Shown piece by piece: positions 8,487 through 17,385 of a stretch of DNA of 38,814 nucleotides. The notes beneath the pieces are model-generated. The model saw nothing but the letters and a program-made list of their open reading frames with translations. It searched no databases and was not told the DNA's origin. The stretch spans positions 1-38,814 of the forward strand of contig CAJAVP010000045.1 in the NCBI GenBank assembly GCA_903945375.1, written 5' to 3'. The stretch comes from an uncultured Methylococcaceae bacterium. GTDB lineage: Bacteria > Pseudomonadota > Gammaproteobacteria > Methylococcales > Methylomonadaceae. Numbering within the stretch: the stretch's first letter is position 1; each line of letters begins with the position of its first letter. The translations under genes and the position numbers were made by a program.

Positions 8487-9146
8487 TTAAGGCGCTATGC
8501 CGGTTATAAAAACATGCCGATCGGTAATTTGTTGAATGTCAAAATCGAGTTGGGCTTGTTGTAGTTGTTCGAAAATTTCTTGGAGACTGAATGCGGCGAG
8601 CAAGGAATGGTAAAAATCTCGCTGCAATAGTGCCGGTTCAGTTGAGGCATAAGTATGGACTATGTTTTGAGCTTCGTCGATGCAAGCGGGGCGTAATAAG
8701 TCCATGACGGCGATTTTTGTGCCAGAATGTGCATACTTCTTTATCGTTTGCCATAAGCTGTGTGGGTTGGGTAGATGATGCAATAAGCTGTTACTGAAAA
8801 TTAAGTCATAGTCGGCATACGGTAACTCGATGTGAGGAATGTAGCCGTGGATAAACTGTATACGCTGCGTTAAGTGTGCGGGGATGACACGCAGCGCGTA
8901 GTCAAGCATCGGTTTTGAGCCGTCGACAGCATAAACTTGACTGTTAAGGTAGGTGTTTGCAAAACGGAAACTAATCTCGCCAGGGCCACAGCCTAAATCG
9001 AGTGCCGTGCCGTGAAAATTAATCGGATCAATGAGACTGATGAGACGCTGGATGAAGTTTTGGTTTGGGATGGAAAAATCGGCTTCGGCGTAAGCGGTTA
9101 CGTGTGCAGGATCTTCCATTAACTCGGTTTCTAAGTGTCTATTCAT
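8487..9146 (-). CDS. Class I SAM-dependent methyltransferase
   Basis: A 219-residue protein with the class I methyltransferase fold. Motif I is ALDLGCGPGEISFRFA (about residues 48-63), binding S-adenosylmethionine. The acidic residue of motif II is in VYAVDGSKPMLDYAL, and the post-motif is DLIFSNSLLHHLPNP, of the Methyltransf_11/25 style that acts on small molecules or lipids. Its start overlaps the stop of the upstream PLP-enzyme gene by four bases, which implies translational coupling. The substrate is unknown. Ubiquinone-type UbiE/UbiG assignments are not supported because their specific signatures are absent. Confidence 0.8.
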   Translation of the reverse strand: MNRHLETELMEDPAHVTAYAEADFSIPNQNFIQRLISLIDPINFHGTALDLGCGPGEISFRFANTYLNSQVYAVDGSKPMLDYALRVIPAHLTQRIQFIHGYIPHIELPYADYDLIFSNSLLHHLPNPHSLWQTIKKYAHSGTKIAVMDLLRPACIDEAQNIVHTYASTEPALLQRDFYHSLLAAFSLQEIFEQLQQAQLDFDIQQITDRHVFITGIAP

Positions 9147-10048
9147 CGTGTCAAACCTCGATTGCCTTGTAAGCCGCCTGTATGGATAGCGATTATTTTT
9201 GTACCAAGCGGAAAGTAATTGTTAGCTATCAGATCGTAAAGTCCGTAAAGCATTTTGCCAGTGTAAATCGGTTCTAGGGGAATACCGGTGCGTTGTTCAA
9301 ACGTATTTATAAAGTCTAAGAGTGCGGGTGTGGTTTTGGCAAAGCCGCCGCAGTGATAATCTAGGTTGACTTGCCAATTATAAAAAGGGATTGCAATAAG
9401 TTTGGCAATGTCTGCGCGAAGAAATTCTGCATGATTTAATGCCGCAAAACCCAACAGATGTACCGTATTGGAGGCCGCTTTAATCATCCCCGCCAAGCTT
9501 GTTCCCGTGCCACAGGGTACACAAAGCCAATCGTAAGGGATATTTATTTCATGAATCATTTCGGCGATACCTTTCAGCGCTAAAGGTTGTGCGCCGCCTT
9601 CGGGTAGCCAATATTGTCGCGCCTTAAGGTTGGGTAAATCTTGCCAACCGTGGTAGTGTCTTAATTGCCGGTAATCGCCTCGAGAAATAAATCGCAAGTC
9701 CATGCCCCAATCCTGTAGGTCTTGTAAGGTGGGGGTCAGCGGTGAGGGGCATTCGCCACGAATATAGCCAATGGTTTGCAGTCCTAACATTTTGCCTACA
9801 AAACCTAGAGCATGTAAGTGATTTGAATATGCGCCGCCCATGCTAATTAGCGTGTGAGCATCACGTTCTAGCGCGTGACGGATGAGGTATTTGAGCTTGC
9901 GCCATTTGTTGCCTGAAATGATAGGATGCAATTGGTCGTCGCGTTTTATCCAGAGTTCGATGTCATGTTGGTTTAAGAGCGCGTCATCAATGCGCTCTAA
10001 GCTTGAGGCTTGAAAGGTTTGCTCAAGTGCCAGTAAGGCCGTATTCAT
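9143..10048 (-). CDS. PLP-dependent D-cysteine desulfhydrase / ACC deaminase family enzyme
   Basis: A fold-type II PLP enzyme related to DcyD and to 1-aminocyclopropane-1-carboxylate deaminase. The PLP lysine is K48 (from the start chosen) in SGNKWRKLKYL. The phosphate loop is PCGTGTSLAGM, and the SMGGAYSNHLHAL segment lines the substrate site. D-cysteine desulfhydrases release pyruvate, ammonia and sulfide, which would fit a sulfide-handling genome, but substrate choice in this family is hard to read and true ACC deaminase residues cannot be confirmed. I chose ATG at 10048 (MNTALLALEQTF). The frame is open to an ATG at 10108, but those extra twenty codons run through a dispersed palindrome and look non-coding. 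It overlaps the methyltransferase gene by four bases. Confidence 0.78.
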   Translation of the reverse strand: MNTALLALEQTFQASSLERIDDALLNQHDIELWIKRDDQLHPIISGNKWRKLKYLIRHALERDAHTLISMGGAYSNHLHALGFVGKMLGLQTIGYIRGECPSPLTPTLQDLQDWGMDLRFISRGDYRQLRHYHGWQDLPNLKARQYWLPEGGAQPLALKGIAEMIHEINIPYDWLCVPCGTGTSLAGMIKAASNTVHLLGFAALNHAEFLRADIAKLIAIPFYNWQVNLDYHCGGFAKTTPALLDFINTFEQRTGIPLEPIYTGKMLYGLYDLIANNYFPLGTKIIAIHTGGLQGNRGLTR

Positions 10049-10070
10049 GATGGACTTTGCTTTTCGTTGC

Positions 10071-10102
10071 GACATTCCCAAGCGATAAGGCTTGGGAATG
10101 TC
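10071..10102. repeat. Palindromic repeat (REP-like), copy 2
   Basis: GACATTCCCAAGC at 10071-10083 pairs perfectly over 13 bases with GCTTGGGAATGTC at 10090-10102, around a six-base loop. The inner 11 bases of each arm are identical to the hairpin at 4171-4196. It sits between the coiled-coil protein gene and the PLP-enzyme gene, just before the latter's likely start. Confidence 0.7.
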
Positions 10103-10115
10103 GTTCAAGGTGGGT

Positions 10116-11654
10116 TTATGACTTGGCTAGTGAGCTTATTTTTTGATAAAGCCCTTTTAATTGACCGCTCATGTTTGACGGGCTTTGGGGCGTCTCAGTG
10201 ATTGAGGGACTGGGTTCTTCAATCGGTGCGATCGCCTCGGGTTCTTCCGTAACTGGCTTTTTGAATAAACCAGACCATTGGGTTTTTAGCCCGGCGGTGA
10301 TTTTATCCAATGTATTTTCATCGTTATAATACGATAAAACGACGTTAGCTTCAGGTATATGAATTGGCTCGGGTTCTGTCGGAATGATGATTTCGTTTTC
10401 TTGTGAATTTTGTTCTGGTTTTTTTGTGGCAAATACATTTTTAAAACGAGCAAAAGAATTTGGACTCGTTTTAGGCTCGGCTGGCGGCGTGTCTAGGATG
10501 AGCGGGGACTCGATGGCGGGCATAATGATTTCTGGTTCACTTATGGGGGCTGGTGATGACTCTTCAGTAATCACCTCGACTTGCGTTTCTTGAACCTCGA
10601 TGTTGGTAGTTGATTTTTTCAATCCAAAATCTGATTTAACCGCATTCATTAGCTTAGCAAACAGTGCATTAGCGGGTTTGCTGGAGGGTGCTTCTTCTGG
10701 TGTGACGTGTGATGTTACCTCTATTGTAACTTCGGTCAGAGACAATTCAACCGGCTCAACTGGGCTTGCGAGTACCGCTAGGGGTTCTTCGACAACCGGC
10801 AGGCTTATTTCAGGCTCAGGCGCTTGACGGGGTAAATCATCCGCTACTATAACAACAGGATCTGGCGTGGCAATAATAGGGGCGGGCTTGTTTTTTAAAG
10901 CCGTCTCTAACTGTAAACGGGCTTGGTTAGATTGGTTGAGTTCATTGCATAACTGCATACGTGACCATGCCATACGTCCAAAATAGTGGCGATAGGCGTG
11001 ATATTTTGTGTGCAGTTTGGCTAAACTCGCCTCTGATGTTGCCAGGTGTGCAGCGAATTCTTGTTGTTGCGTAACCCATTGCAGGGCTTGTTCTTCGTAG
11101 CTGCTGCGTAGCGCTTCTAGTGCTATGTCTTTTTCTGCCAGCATGGTTTGACCTGTTTGTAAGAACAGACTTAATTCGGCGCAACGCTGTTCTTCCGTCT
11201 CTAGTCGTTTAATTAAGCTGTCAACAAGTTGTTGTTGGCGCGTAGCCCATCCGTCTTCTGACACATCAGTGGTTATTTCTACATCAAGTTCTAAAGTCTG
11301 CTCTAGGCTTGTTAATAGATTATGTAGTTGCTGGTTGCGTTGATGTAATTGTTGTTCGAGAGCGGCTGTTTTTTCAAGTTGTTGGGTTTTGATATTGGAT
11401 GCTTCTTCTATCTCTTGTATTTTTTCATGCGCTTTATTCACATTGTCTGATAATTGAATGCGCTCTTGTTCAGAGTTGCTTCGCTCGTCCGCTAAGGTCT
11501 TTGTCAATTGCTTAAGTCTGCGTTCGGAGCGGATGCTGATTAATAAACTGAGCAATAAGCTGAGAATAACGAAGCCGGCTGCGCTTATCAGTATTGAACC
11601 GCATAAGCCGTTTTCGATCGCGACTTGCTCAATCAGTGCTAAATAGTTTTCCAT
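10116..11654 (-). CDS. Membrane-anchored coiled-coil protein of unknown function
   Basis: Not recognised. From the start chosen it is 512 residues. A single hydrophobic helix (about 18-40, SILISAAGFVILSLLLSLLI) is followed by a basic patch (RSERRLK), so the bulk is probably cytoplasmic. Residues about 45-260 are rich in Glu, Gln, Leu and Ala with heptad-like spacing, a long coiled coil. The last 240 residues are Pro/Glu/Ser/Val-rich and low in complexity. Two short basic blocks recur within them (ANALFAKLMNAVKSDFGLKK and SFARFKNVFATKKP), with a related GQLKGLYQKISSLAKS at the end. ATG 11654 is preferred over 11687 because a GGGGG ribosome site sits just before it. It could be an envelope or septum scaffold, but nothing proves this. 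Confidence 0.65.
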   Translation of the reverse strand: MENYLALIEQVAIENGLCGSILISAAGFVILSLLLSLLISIRSERRLKQLTKTLADERSNSEQERIQLSDNVNKAHEKIQEIEEASNIKTQQLEKTAALEQQLHQRNQQLHNLLTSLEQTLELDVEITTDVSEDGWATRQQQLVDSLIKRLETEEQRCAELSLFLQTGQTMLAEKDIALEALRSSYEEQALQWVTQQQEFAAHLATSEASLAKLHTKYHAYRHYFGRMAWSRMQLCNELNQSNQARLQLETALKNKPAPIIATPDPVVIVADDLPRQAPEPEISLPVVEEPLAVLASPVEPVELSLTEVTIEVTSHVTPEEAPSSKPANALFAKLMNAVKSDFGLKKSTTNIEVQETQVEVITEESSPAPISEPEIIMPAIESPLILDTPPAEPKTSPNSFARFKNVFATKKPEQNSQENEIIIPTEPEPIHIPEANVVLSYYNDENTLDKITAGLKTQWSGLFKKPVTEEPEAIAPIEEPSPSITETPQSPSNMSGQLKGLYQKISSLAKS

Positions 11655-11765
11655 AAATCCCCCTTTATTGAATGACAGAGTGGCCATTCTTCATTATTAG
11701 TGAGTTAACTAAGACCGATTAAGGTCACGCAGTGTACGGACTTAGTTTTTCGTAAGTTATTCAGC

Positions 11766-11835
11766 TTCCCCTTTGAAAAGGGGGATTAGGGTGATGTATC
11801 TAAAAAATCTCCGCTAATCCCTATTTTTAAAGAGA
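11766..11835. repeat. Palindromic element with CCCCTTTGAAAAGGGG core
   Basis: CCCCTTT and AAAGGGG form a tight palindrome at 11768-11783. GGGATTAG at 11782-11789 is answered by CTAATCCC at 11814-11821. The same CCCTTTGAAAAAGG-type core forms both arms of the larger inverted repeat at 36391-36506, so the two belong to one dispersed family. It lies upstream of the coiled-coil protein gene and downstream of the HAD phosphatase gene. Confidence 0.55.
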
Positions 11836-11909
11836 GGCCTGAATGAAAAGTTTTTTACAACGCGGTCATACTAACTGATGTTAAGCAATGGCTCAATCTG
11901 CCATTTGTT

Positions 11910-12596
11910 TCACTTTTGAAAATGGTGGCTTGGGCAGTGTTCACCTCTCAAGCTGATAATCGGCCAGCCCGCACGGCTTGCAAACTCAGTCAGTTTGGCA
12001 TCCGGATCAACGGCTACGGGATGTTCAACACGCTGTAACAAAGGTAAATCATTGTGCGAGTCGCTGTAAAACCAACTTCCAACTAGGCTTTCATTAGAAT
12101 GAGTGAGCCAAGTTTCCAATAATTGGACTTTGCCTGTTTGAAAACAAGGGATGCCAGTCACTGCGCCAGTATATTTGCCATCAATAAATTCGGGTGTGGT
12201 TGCTAGTAGGTGAGGGATATCGTACAAGGCTACGATAGGTTCAGTGACAAATCGGTTGGTTGCGGTGATAACCAGTAAGGTATCGCCGAGTGCGCGGTGT
12301 TTGGCGATCAGTTGTCGTGCCGGTTCTAAGAGTACCGGTAGGATAATTTCGTTGATAAATTGTTCGCGCCATTGATAAAGCTGTTGGGTATCGTGCTCCG
12401 CCAATGGGCGCAAGGAAAATTGTAAAAATGCGTTAATATCCAACGTTCCTTGTTGGTATTGTTTGTAAAATTGTACGTTAGCCGCTTCATATTGCGCCTT
12501 GTCAACAACCCCCTGATCTACTAAAAACTGTCCCCACAAATAATCGCTATCATCCCCGATTAAGGTGTTGTCTAAGTCAAAAATCGCTAAACTCAT
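11910..12596 (-). CDS. HAD-IB family phosphatase (SerB-like)
   Basis: A 228-residue hydrolase of the haloacid dehalogenase superfamily, subfamily IB. Motif I is IFDLDNTL with the nucleophile and acid aspartates, motif II is VITATNRF, and motif IV is SDSHNDLPLL. The four-helix cap between motifs I and II is of the IB type. Members dephosphorylate phosphoserine or related small phosphates. True SerB is longer and carries other contacts, so the substrate is open. The start at 12596 (MSLAIFDLDNTL) is chosen because the family begins here and an AGGA site precedes it. The frame continues upstream to 12692, but that part reads as non-coding. It diverges from rppH. Confidence 0.82.
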   Translation of the reverse strand: MSLAIFDLDNTLIGDDSDYLWGQFLVDQGVVDKAQYEAANVQFYKQYQQGTLDINAFLQFSLRPLAEHDTQQLYQWREQFINEIILPVLLEPARQLIAKHRALGDTLLVITATNRFVTEPIVALYDIPHLLATTPEFIDGKYTGAVTGIPCFQTGKVQLLETWLTHSNESLVGSWFYSDSHNDLPLLQRVEHPVAVDPDAKLTEFASRAGWPIISLRGEHCPSHHFQK

Positions 12597-12748
12597 ATAA
12601 ATCCTACAAAAGTAATTAAAAGCACATTGCGCTATGGCATAAGCACTTCTTTTATGGAACAATGGGAGCATTAAAAAACTATCCCTTGTCACACTATATC
12701 ACACGCTGATTGACTGGCGAGGTTAAGATAATAACAGGTTTAATTAAC

Positions 12749-13288
12749 ATGATAGACTCTCAAGGATACCGACCCAATGTCGGGATCATCCTTTGCAATG
12801 ACGAGGGTCGCGTGTTTTGGGCAAAACGAATGGGCGTGAACGCATGGCAGTTCCCGCAAGGCGGAATCAATCGGAATGAAGACCCAGAAGAAGCGATGTA
12901 TCGGGAGTTGTGGGAAGAAACGGGCTTGCAGCGTCAGCACGTGCAAATATTGGGTCGAACGCGCTACTGGTTGAGGTATCAACTACCAGAGCGTTATGTC
13001 CGCAAAAATTCATTGCCTTTGTGCATCGGTCAAAAGCAAATTTGGTATGTATTGCGGTTATTGACGGCGGATAGCAATGTTCGTTTTGATCTTTGTGCTA
13101 AACCTGAATTTGATAGCTGGCGGTGGGTTGATTATTGGGAACCCCTTAATGACGTGGTTTACTTTAAGCGTAAAGTTTATCAAAAAGCCATGAGTGAACT
13201 CGGTATCATTCTCGTAACCCACGGTATCCCGGTCAATATTGACGGCTTTCCTAGCAAAAAAAAACAAAAAACCAAGGGCAAAGCTTAA
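12749..13288 (+). CDS. rppH: RNA pyrophosphohydrolase (Nudix)
   Basis: A 179-residue Nudix hydrolase that removes pyrophosphate (or caps) from mRNA 5' ends and so starts mRNA decay. It opens with [17 protein letters not shown], closely like E. coli RppH, and has QFPQGGI before the Nudix box. That box ([19 protein letters not shown], then TGL) follows the G-x5-E-x7-RE-x2-EE-x-G pattern. The C-terminal tail is lysine-rich. ATG 12749 matches the family start; a TTG at 12710 in the same frame would add thirteen unsupported residues. Its stop overlaps the stop of the convergent cpdA by four bases. Confidence 0.93.
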   Translation: MIDSQGYRPNVGIILCNDEGRVFWAKRMGVNAWQFPQGGINRNEDPEEAMYRELWEETGLQRQHVQILGRTRYWLRYQLPERYVRKNSLPLCIGQKQIWYVLRLLTADSNVRFDLCAKPEFDSWRWVDYWEPLNDVVYFKRKVYQKAMSELGIILVTHGIPVNIDGFPSKKKQKTKGKA

Positions 13289-14106
13289 TAGCCTTCAGTG
13301 TCTTTCTCTAGCTCCGTTAATTTTTCAGGCAAACGATGAACAGTCGTAGCGATTGTTCCGTTAGATGTCAAATTGATCCAGCGATAGCCCGGCGATTTAT
13401 CGTCCAGTCCAAAACCTTGGCTTTCGGGTTCAAACTGGAAACAGGTCGACGGTGCGCCTAATACACGGATGTGTTTTATCGATTTATCTTGTTCTTGATG
13501 GATGTGTCCATTAAGCACAAGCTTAACTTGTGGATGAGCTGTAATGATGTCCAAAAATTCTGCGCTGTTGTCAATCATCATGGTATCCATCCAGTGACTA
13601 TCAGTCGGTAGGCAATGATGATGGACAGCAATCAAAGTCGACTTGTCTGGATAGCGCACCAAACAATTGCTTAAGAAATCCAATTCAGTTCCTTCCAAAT
13701 ACCCCTTTTCTGATCCGATGATTTGGCTGTTTAAGCTGATGATTTGCCAGTCTTTCATTAGGATTTGTTTGTTACAGTTGATGCACTCTGAGTTTAATGC
13801 CGCCTGCATCACGCTGACATCATCATGATTACCCGGTAAACAGATACAAGGCACACCGTATTTTTCAATTTTTCTCAAAATATAACGATAACTTTCCGCG
13901 CTTGCATCTTGTGCCAGATCGCCTGTCAATAAAATAATATCAATGCACTCATATTCAGCAAACGCTAACGATAAAATCGCCTCAAAATAATAAGCCGTTT
14001 TAATCCCTAGCAAGGTTCCTTCCGGATCGGCAAGAATATGTAAGTCACTGATTTGTAAAACGGACAAAGAATCCGAGGAAAGGCTCTCAGCTATGTAGGT
14101 CGTCAT
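13285..14106 (-). CDS. cpdA: 3',5'-cyclic AMP phosphodiesterase
   Basis: A 273-residue class III metallophosphoesterase of the CpdA/Icc type that hydrolyses cAMP to AMP. The metal-binding motifs appear in order: [27 protein letters not shown] and LNGHIHQE. Length is the same as for E. coli CpdA (about 275). The gene starts three bases after the argA stop, so both are likely on one transcript. Other metallophosphoesterases share these motifs, but the [16 protein letters not shown] opening and overall size favour CpdA. Confidence 0.88.
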   Translation of the reverse strand: MTTYIAESLSSDSLSVLQISDLHILADPEGTLLGIKTAYYFEAILSLAFAEYECIDIILLTGDLAQDASAESYRYILRKIEKYGVPCICLPGNHDDVSVMQAALNSECINCNKQILMKDWQIISLNSQIIGSEKGYLEGTELDFLSNCLVRYPDKSTLIAVHHHCLPTDSHWMDTMMIDNSAEFLDIITAHPQVKLVLNGHIHQEQDKSIKHIRVLGAPSTCFQFEPESQGFGLDDKSPGYRWINLTSNGTIATTVHRLPEKLTELEKDTEGY

Positions 14107-14109
14107 AGA

Positions 14110-15426
14110 TTATTCAAGGTCTTTGCAAAGCACTTTAGAGTTTCTTTGCGGGTTATAAAGTGCCTTTAATGGCTCTGGAAGTTTACTCAAGTCGGATTGT
14201 AAAAAACCGCGCTCAATAAACCAATGCGCGGTTTGTGTAGACAAGACAAACAGTCTTTTCAAATTGAGCTGTTTTGCCTTACGGTAAGCATAGTCTAAAA
14301 GTCGATTAGCGCGAGCCGAGCCTTGATATTTTGGATGCACGGCAAGACAAGCCAGCACCCCTAATTGACGCGGCTGATTTGGATGTAAAGCCAGACAACC
14401 AATGATCAAGCCATCTCGGTCAATGACTAAATAATCAGCGATTTCCATTTCAATTTTTTCCCGAGAACGCTTTGCCAAAATGCCTTGTTGTTCGAGAGGT
14501 TTGATTAATTCCAAAATACCGCCAATATCGCTTAACACTGCCGGGCGTAATTCTTCAAACGGCATAGAGCTGATTAAGGTGCCAATGCCATCACGGGTAA
14601 ATAATTCCAGCAACAAAGCGCCATCTTGACAACGATTAATCAGATGTACTCGAGAAATGCCGGATTGGCAAGCCTGAATCGAAGCTTTAAGCGGTTGGCT
14701 AATCGTATCGGGTAGTTGCGGATGTGCTTGTAAAAAAGCACTGACCTCATCCGTGGTCATTTGTTGAATGGCTGCATCATTCTCAGGATTCAAACAACTT
14801 TGTTCCGTCAACAAAATTAATTTTTCAGCTTTTAAGGCAATTGCGACGGCAGTAGCGACTTGTTCAGCGGATAAATTAAACACTTCACCGCTAGGTGAAT
14901 AACCAATGGGCGAAATCAGGACAACATTATCTTGATCGAGTTGTTGGTGAATTGACACGCTGTCGATGCGTCGCACTTCGCCGGTGTGGCAATAATCAAT
15001 GCCGTCAATCACGCCTAGCGGTTTGGCCGTGACAAAATTTCCTGAGGCTACTTTTATTTTTGCACCTGACATCGGAGAATTGGCTAAACCTAAAGACAGC
15101 AAGGCCTCTATTTCCACTCTCACCATACCAGCGGCTTCTTTAACGCATTGCAAGGCCAACGCATCGGTAATTCGAAGATTATTGTTGAAGCGCGGTTCAG
15201 CGTTTAATTTGCTTAACCGTTGATCAATTTGCGGGCGTATGCCATGTACCAATACCAAGCGAATACCAAGACTATTGAGCAGAGCAAAATCATGAACGTG
15301 ATGATCAAAATCTTCTGCAAGCACCGCCTCGCCGCCAAAGGCAATAACAAAGGTTTTGTTACGATGCGCGTGAATATAGGGCGAAGAGCCTCTAAACCAA
15401 TTGACAAAATGTGCGTAATGTTCCAT
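14110..15426 (-). CDS. argA: Amino-acid N-acetyltransferase (N-acetylglutamate synthase)
   Basis: A 438-residue two-domain enzyme that makes N-acetylglutamate from glutamate and acetyl-CoA, the first step of arginine synthesis. The N-terminal amino-acid-kinase-like domain (about 20-280) includes FVIAFGGEAV and SLGIRLVLVHGIRPQID and binds the arginine feedback inhibitor in homologues. The C-terminal GNAT domain (about 285-430) carries the acetyl-CoA loop LAVHPKYQGSARANRLL and LNLKRLFVLSTQTAHWF. Length fits the classical ArgA (about 440). cpdA follows after three bases. The argB/argA ambiguity is resolved by the fused GNAT domain. Confidence 0.93.
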   Translation of the reverse strand: MEHYAHFVNWFRGSSPYIHAHRNKTFVIAFGGEAVLAEDFDHHVHDFALLNSLGIRLVLVHGIRPQIDQRLSKLNAEPRFNNNLRITDALALQCVKEAAGMVRVEIEALLSLGLANSPMSGAKIKVASGNFVTAKPLGVIDGIDYCHTGEVRRIDSVSIHQQLDQDNVVLISPIGYSPSGEVFNLSAEQVATAVAIALKAEKLILLTEQSCLNPENDAAIQQMTTDEVSAFLQAHPQLPDTISQPLKASIQACQSGISRVHLINRCQDGALLLELFTRDGIGTLISSMPFEELRPAVLSDIGGILELIKPLEQQGILAKRSREKIEMEIADYLVIDRDGLIIGCLALHPNQPRQLGVLACLAVHPKYQGSARANRLLDYAYRKAKQLNLKRLFVLSTQTAHWFIERGFLQSDLSKLPEPLKALYNPQRNSKVLCKDLE

Positions 15427-15550
15427 GACTGAGTGAGGAATGACTCAAGGGTTGAGCGCAGGTTAGATAAAAGTATTTTCTTAGTATTCGGCTATGTTTC
15501 TAAACATTATGCCAAGCTTGTTAGGGGTAGGGCTAATTTTTTGTACTCGA

Positions 15551-16165
15551 TTAAGGTTTGCGCGGATGTTTACGGTGCTGCCGTAGCATGACATAAAGCG
15601 CGACGGCGACGATACTGACCATAAAAATCGCGATGACGATTTGTTCGGCATAGTCTTTAATGAGTGCTTCATTATGTCCCAAAAAATAACCCAAGCCACT
15701 TAGGGCAGAGACCCAAATAAACGCACCGGCTAAGGTATAAGCAGAAAATTTTATATGATCCATCCGTGCTAAGCCGGCCGGTAACGAAATGAGATGTCGA
15801 ATAATGGGCAGTAATCGCCCGATGAAGGTGGATATTTCACCGTGGGTTAAGAAAAAATGTTCAGCACGGTCAAAATGTTCGGTTGTGATGAGCAAAAAAG
15901 AACCATATTTTCGCAATAAAGGTCGGCCTAAACAACGCGCTACAAAATAATTGGCATAAGCCCCTACGAGACTGCCTGATGTGCCACTGAGAATGACCAG
16001 CGCCATATTCATTTTGCCTTCATGAACCAAATATCCAGCAGGCGGTATAATAATTTCGCTGGGAATGGGAATGATCGAGCTTTCCATTGCCATGAGTAGA
16101 AAAATACCGGTATAGCCCATTGAGCCGATGCTGGTGATGAGCCAGTTAATTAAGTCGTGTAGCAT
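15551..16165 (-). CDS. DedA family membrane protein (SNARE-associated/VTT domain)
   Basis: A 204-residue inner-membrane protein. It has the DedA pattern: an early acidic residue and MESSIIPIPSEIIIPPAGYL, then GSLVGAYANYFVARCLGRPLLRKYG, then FIGRLLPIIRHLISLPAGLARM, whose paired arginines are functionally important in homologues. Four to five hydrophobic segments are visible. DedA proteins act in lipid carrier (undecaprenyl phosphate or phosphatidylethanolamine) flipping and envelope homeostasis. No neighbours point to a particular substrate. Confidence 0.88.
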   Translation of the reverse strand: MLHDLINWLITSIGSMGYTGIFLLMAMESSIIPIPSEIIIPPAGYLVHEGKMNMALVILSGTSGSLVGAYANYFVARCLGRPLLRKYGSFLLITTEHFDRAEHFFLTHGEISTFIGRLLPIIRHLISLPAGLARMDHIKFSAYTLAGAFIWVSALSGLGYFLGHNEALIKDYAEQIVIAIFMVSIVAVALYVMLRQHRKHPRKP

Positions 16166-16515
16166 AGTTAATCTTTAAATAATGTAAGTCGCAATATAAA
16201 CAAGCACATCCTAGGGATATTTTATTTCGAGTTCCCCTGAAGCTTGACAGATATATTCTTTACTCAACCTCGGCCTACTCACGTAGGTGCATTAGGTGTA
16301 GTGTTAACTGTTAGTGACCGCTCTCCTGAAGCCAAATAGCCATAGGGCACATGACCTGCGGTGCTCTGCGCGGCAAACGAGAGTAAAGCGACGTTACCGC
16401 GCATTGCTGGCTAATAATGGGAATGTAAAGAGTTTTTCTTAAATCACTGACATCCAAGCAGCTTGGAGAAGCATCTTATCTTGGTCGTCCGTGTAAACAA
16501 CGTCTGTGCGCCGTC
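16166..16515. other. Gene-poor gap between sucD and the DedA gene
   Basis: This 350-base gap lies upstream of the DedA gene and downstream of sucD. Apart from one short minus-strand frame (16279-16404, listed separately) I see no gene, no clear terminator with a T tract and no promoter I would defend. Its composition is more GC-rich than the surrounding spacers, which hints at old coding or repeat DNA. Confidence 0.5.
16279..16404 (-). CDS. Possible small ORF (41 residues), unknown
   Basis: An ATG-initiated frame on the minus strand encodes 41 residues beginning MRGNVALLSFAAQSTAG and ending in LTVNTTPNAPT. The composition is protein-like (no low-complexity bias, few rare residues), but there is no clear ribosome site. 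It is not recognised. It could be a fragment carried by a dispersed repeat rather than an expressed gene. Confidence 0.25.
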   Translation of the reverse strand: MRGNVALLSFAAQSTAGHVPYGYLASGERSLTVNTTPNAPT

Positions 16516-17385
16516 TTAGCTTAAACAGCGTTTCATTGCCACGCCAATATCTGTTGGGGAGCTGACAACTTCGATACCGGCGGCTTTTAGTACAGCGATT
16601 TTACCTGCGGCGGTGCCTTTACCACCCGTGACAATAGCACCTGCATGTCCCATGCGTTTGCCAGCGGGTGCGGTTTGACCAGCGATATAACCGACGACCG
16701 GCTTGGTGACGTGCGCTTTAATATAGTCGGCGGCATCTTCTTCTTCGCCACCGCCAATTTCACCCACCATGACAATGCCTTGAGTTTGCTCATCGTCTTG
16801 AAAACGGCTTAAGACATCCACAAAGTTCATACCATGAATCGGGTCGCCACCGATACCGACGCAAGTGCTTTGACCTAGGCCTTGTTGTGTCGTTTGGTGT
16901 ACGGATTCATACGTTAAGGTTCCTGAGCGTGAGACAATGCCAATTGAACCAGGTAAGTGAATTTTGCCCGGCATAATACCTATTTTACATTCGCCAGGGG
17001 TAATCACGCCGGGACAATTAGGCCCCACTAATAACGCGCCTGTTCCGCTCATGGCGGCTTTAACCCGTAACATTTGTAAGATGGGAATGCCTTCTGTAAT
17101 ACAAACAATGAGTTTAATACCTGCATCAACAGCTTCGAGAATGGCATCAGCGGCGTAAAAAGGTGGTACGTAAATCACACTAGCTGTTGCGCCCGTAGTG
17201 CTAACCGCTTCTTGGACGGTATTAAATACGGGCAAGCCTAAATGGGTTTCTCCTCCGCGCTCAGGCGTTACGCCACCTACCATTTGAGTGCCGTAAGCTA
17301 TCGCTTGTTCAGAATGAAATGTGCCTTGTTTGCCGGTAAAGCCTTGGCAAATCACTTTGGTATCTTTGTTGATTAAAATGCTCAT
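16516..17385 (-). CDS. sucD: Succinate-CoA ligase, alpha subunit
   Basis: The 289-residue alpha subunit of succinyl-CoA synthetase, which couples succinyl-CoA cleavage to nucleotide triphosphate synthesis in the TCA cycle. The CoA-binding domain opens with [17 protein letters not shown]. The phospho-histidine is H247 in RMGHAGAIV, and GPNCPGVI and [12 protein letters not shown] are the other family blocks. sucC lies immediately upstream and overlaps by four bases, so translation is coupled. No sucAB genes are adjacent. Malate-CoA ligase (MtkB) of the serine cycle is a close relative and cannot be fully excluded, but the sucC partner looks like an ordinary SucC. Confidence 0.93.
   Translation of the reverse strand: MSILINKDTKVICQGFTGKQGTFHSEQAIAYGTQMVGGVTPERGGETHLGLPVFNTVQEAVSTTGATASVIYVPPFYAADAILEAVDAGIKLIVCITEGIPILQMLRVKAAMSGTGALLVGPNCPGVITPGECKIGIMPGKIHLPGSIGIVSRSGTLTYESVHQTTQQGLGQSTCVGIGGDPIHGMNFVDVLSRFQDDEQTQGIVMVGEIGGGEEEDAADYIKAHVTKPVVGYIAGQTAPAGKRMGHAGAIVTGGKGTAAGKIAVLKAAGIEVVSSPTDIGVAMKRCLS

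Noticed and set aside
10049-10108. Longer N-terminus for the PLP-enzyme gene starting at 10108
   Set aside because: The extra codons are made almost wholly from the dispersed palindrome and are not part of the enzyme family; ATG 10048 fits the family start.
12597-12692. Longer N-terminus for the HAD phosphatase gene
   Set aside because: HAD-IB proteins begin a few residues before the DxDNT motif; the extension has no family similarity and the AGGA site favours 12596.
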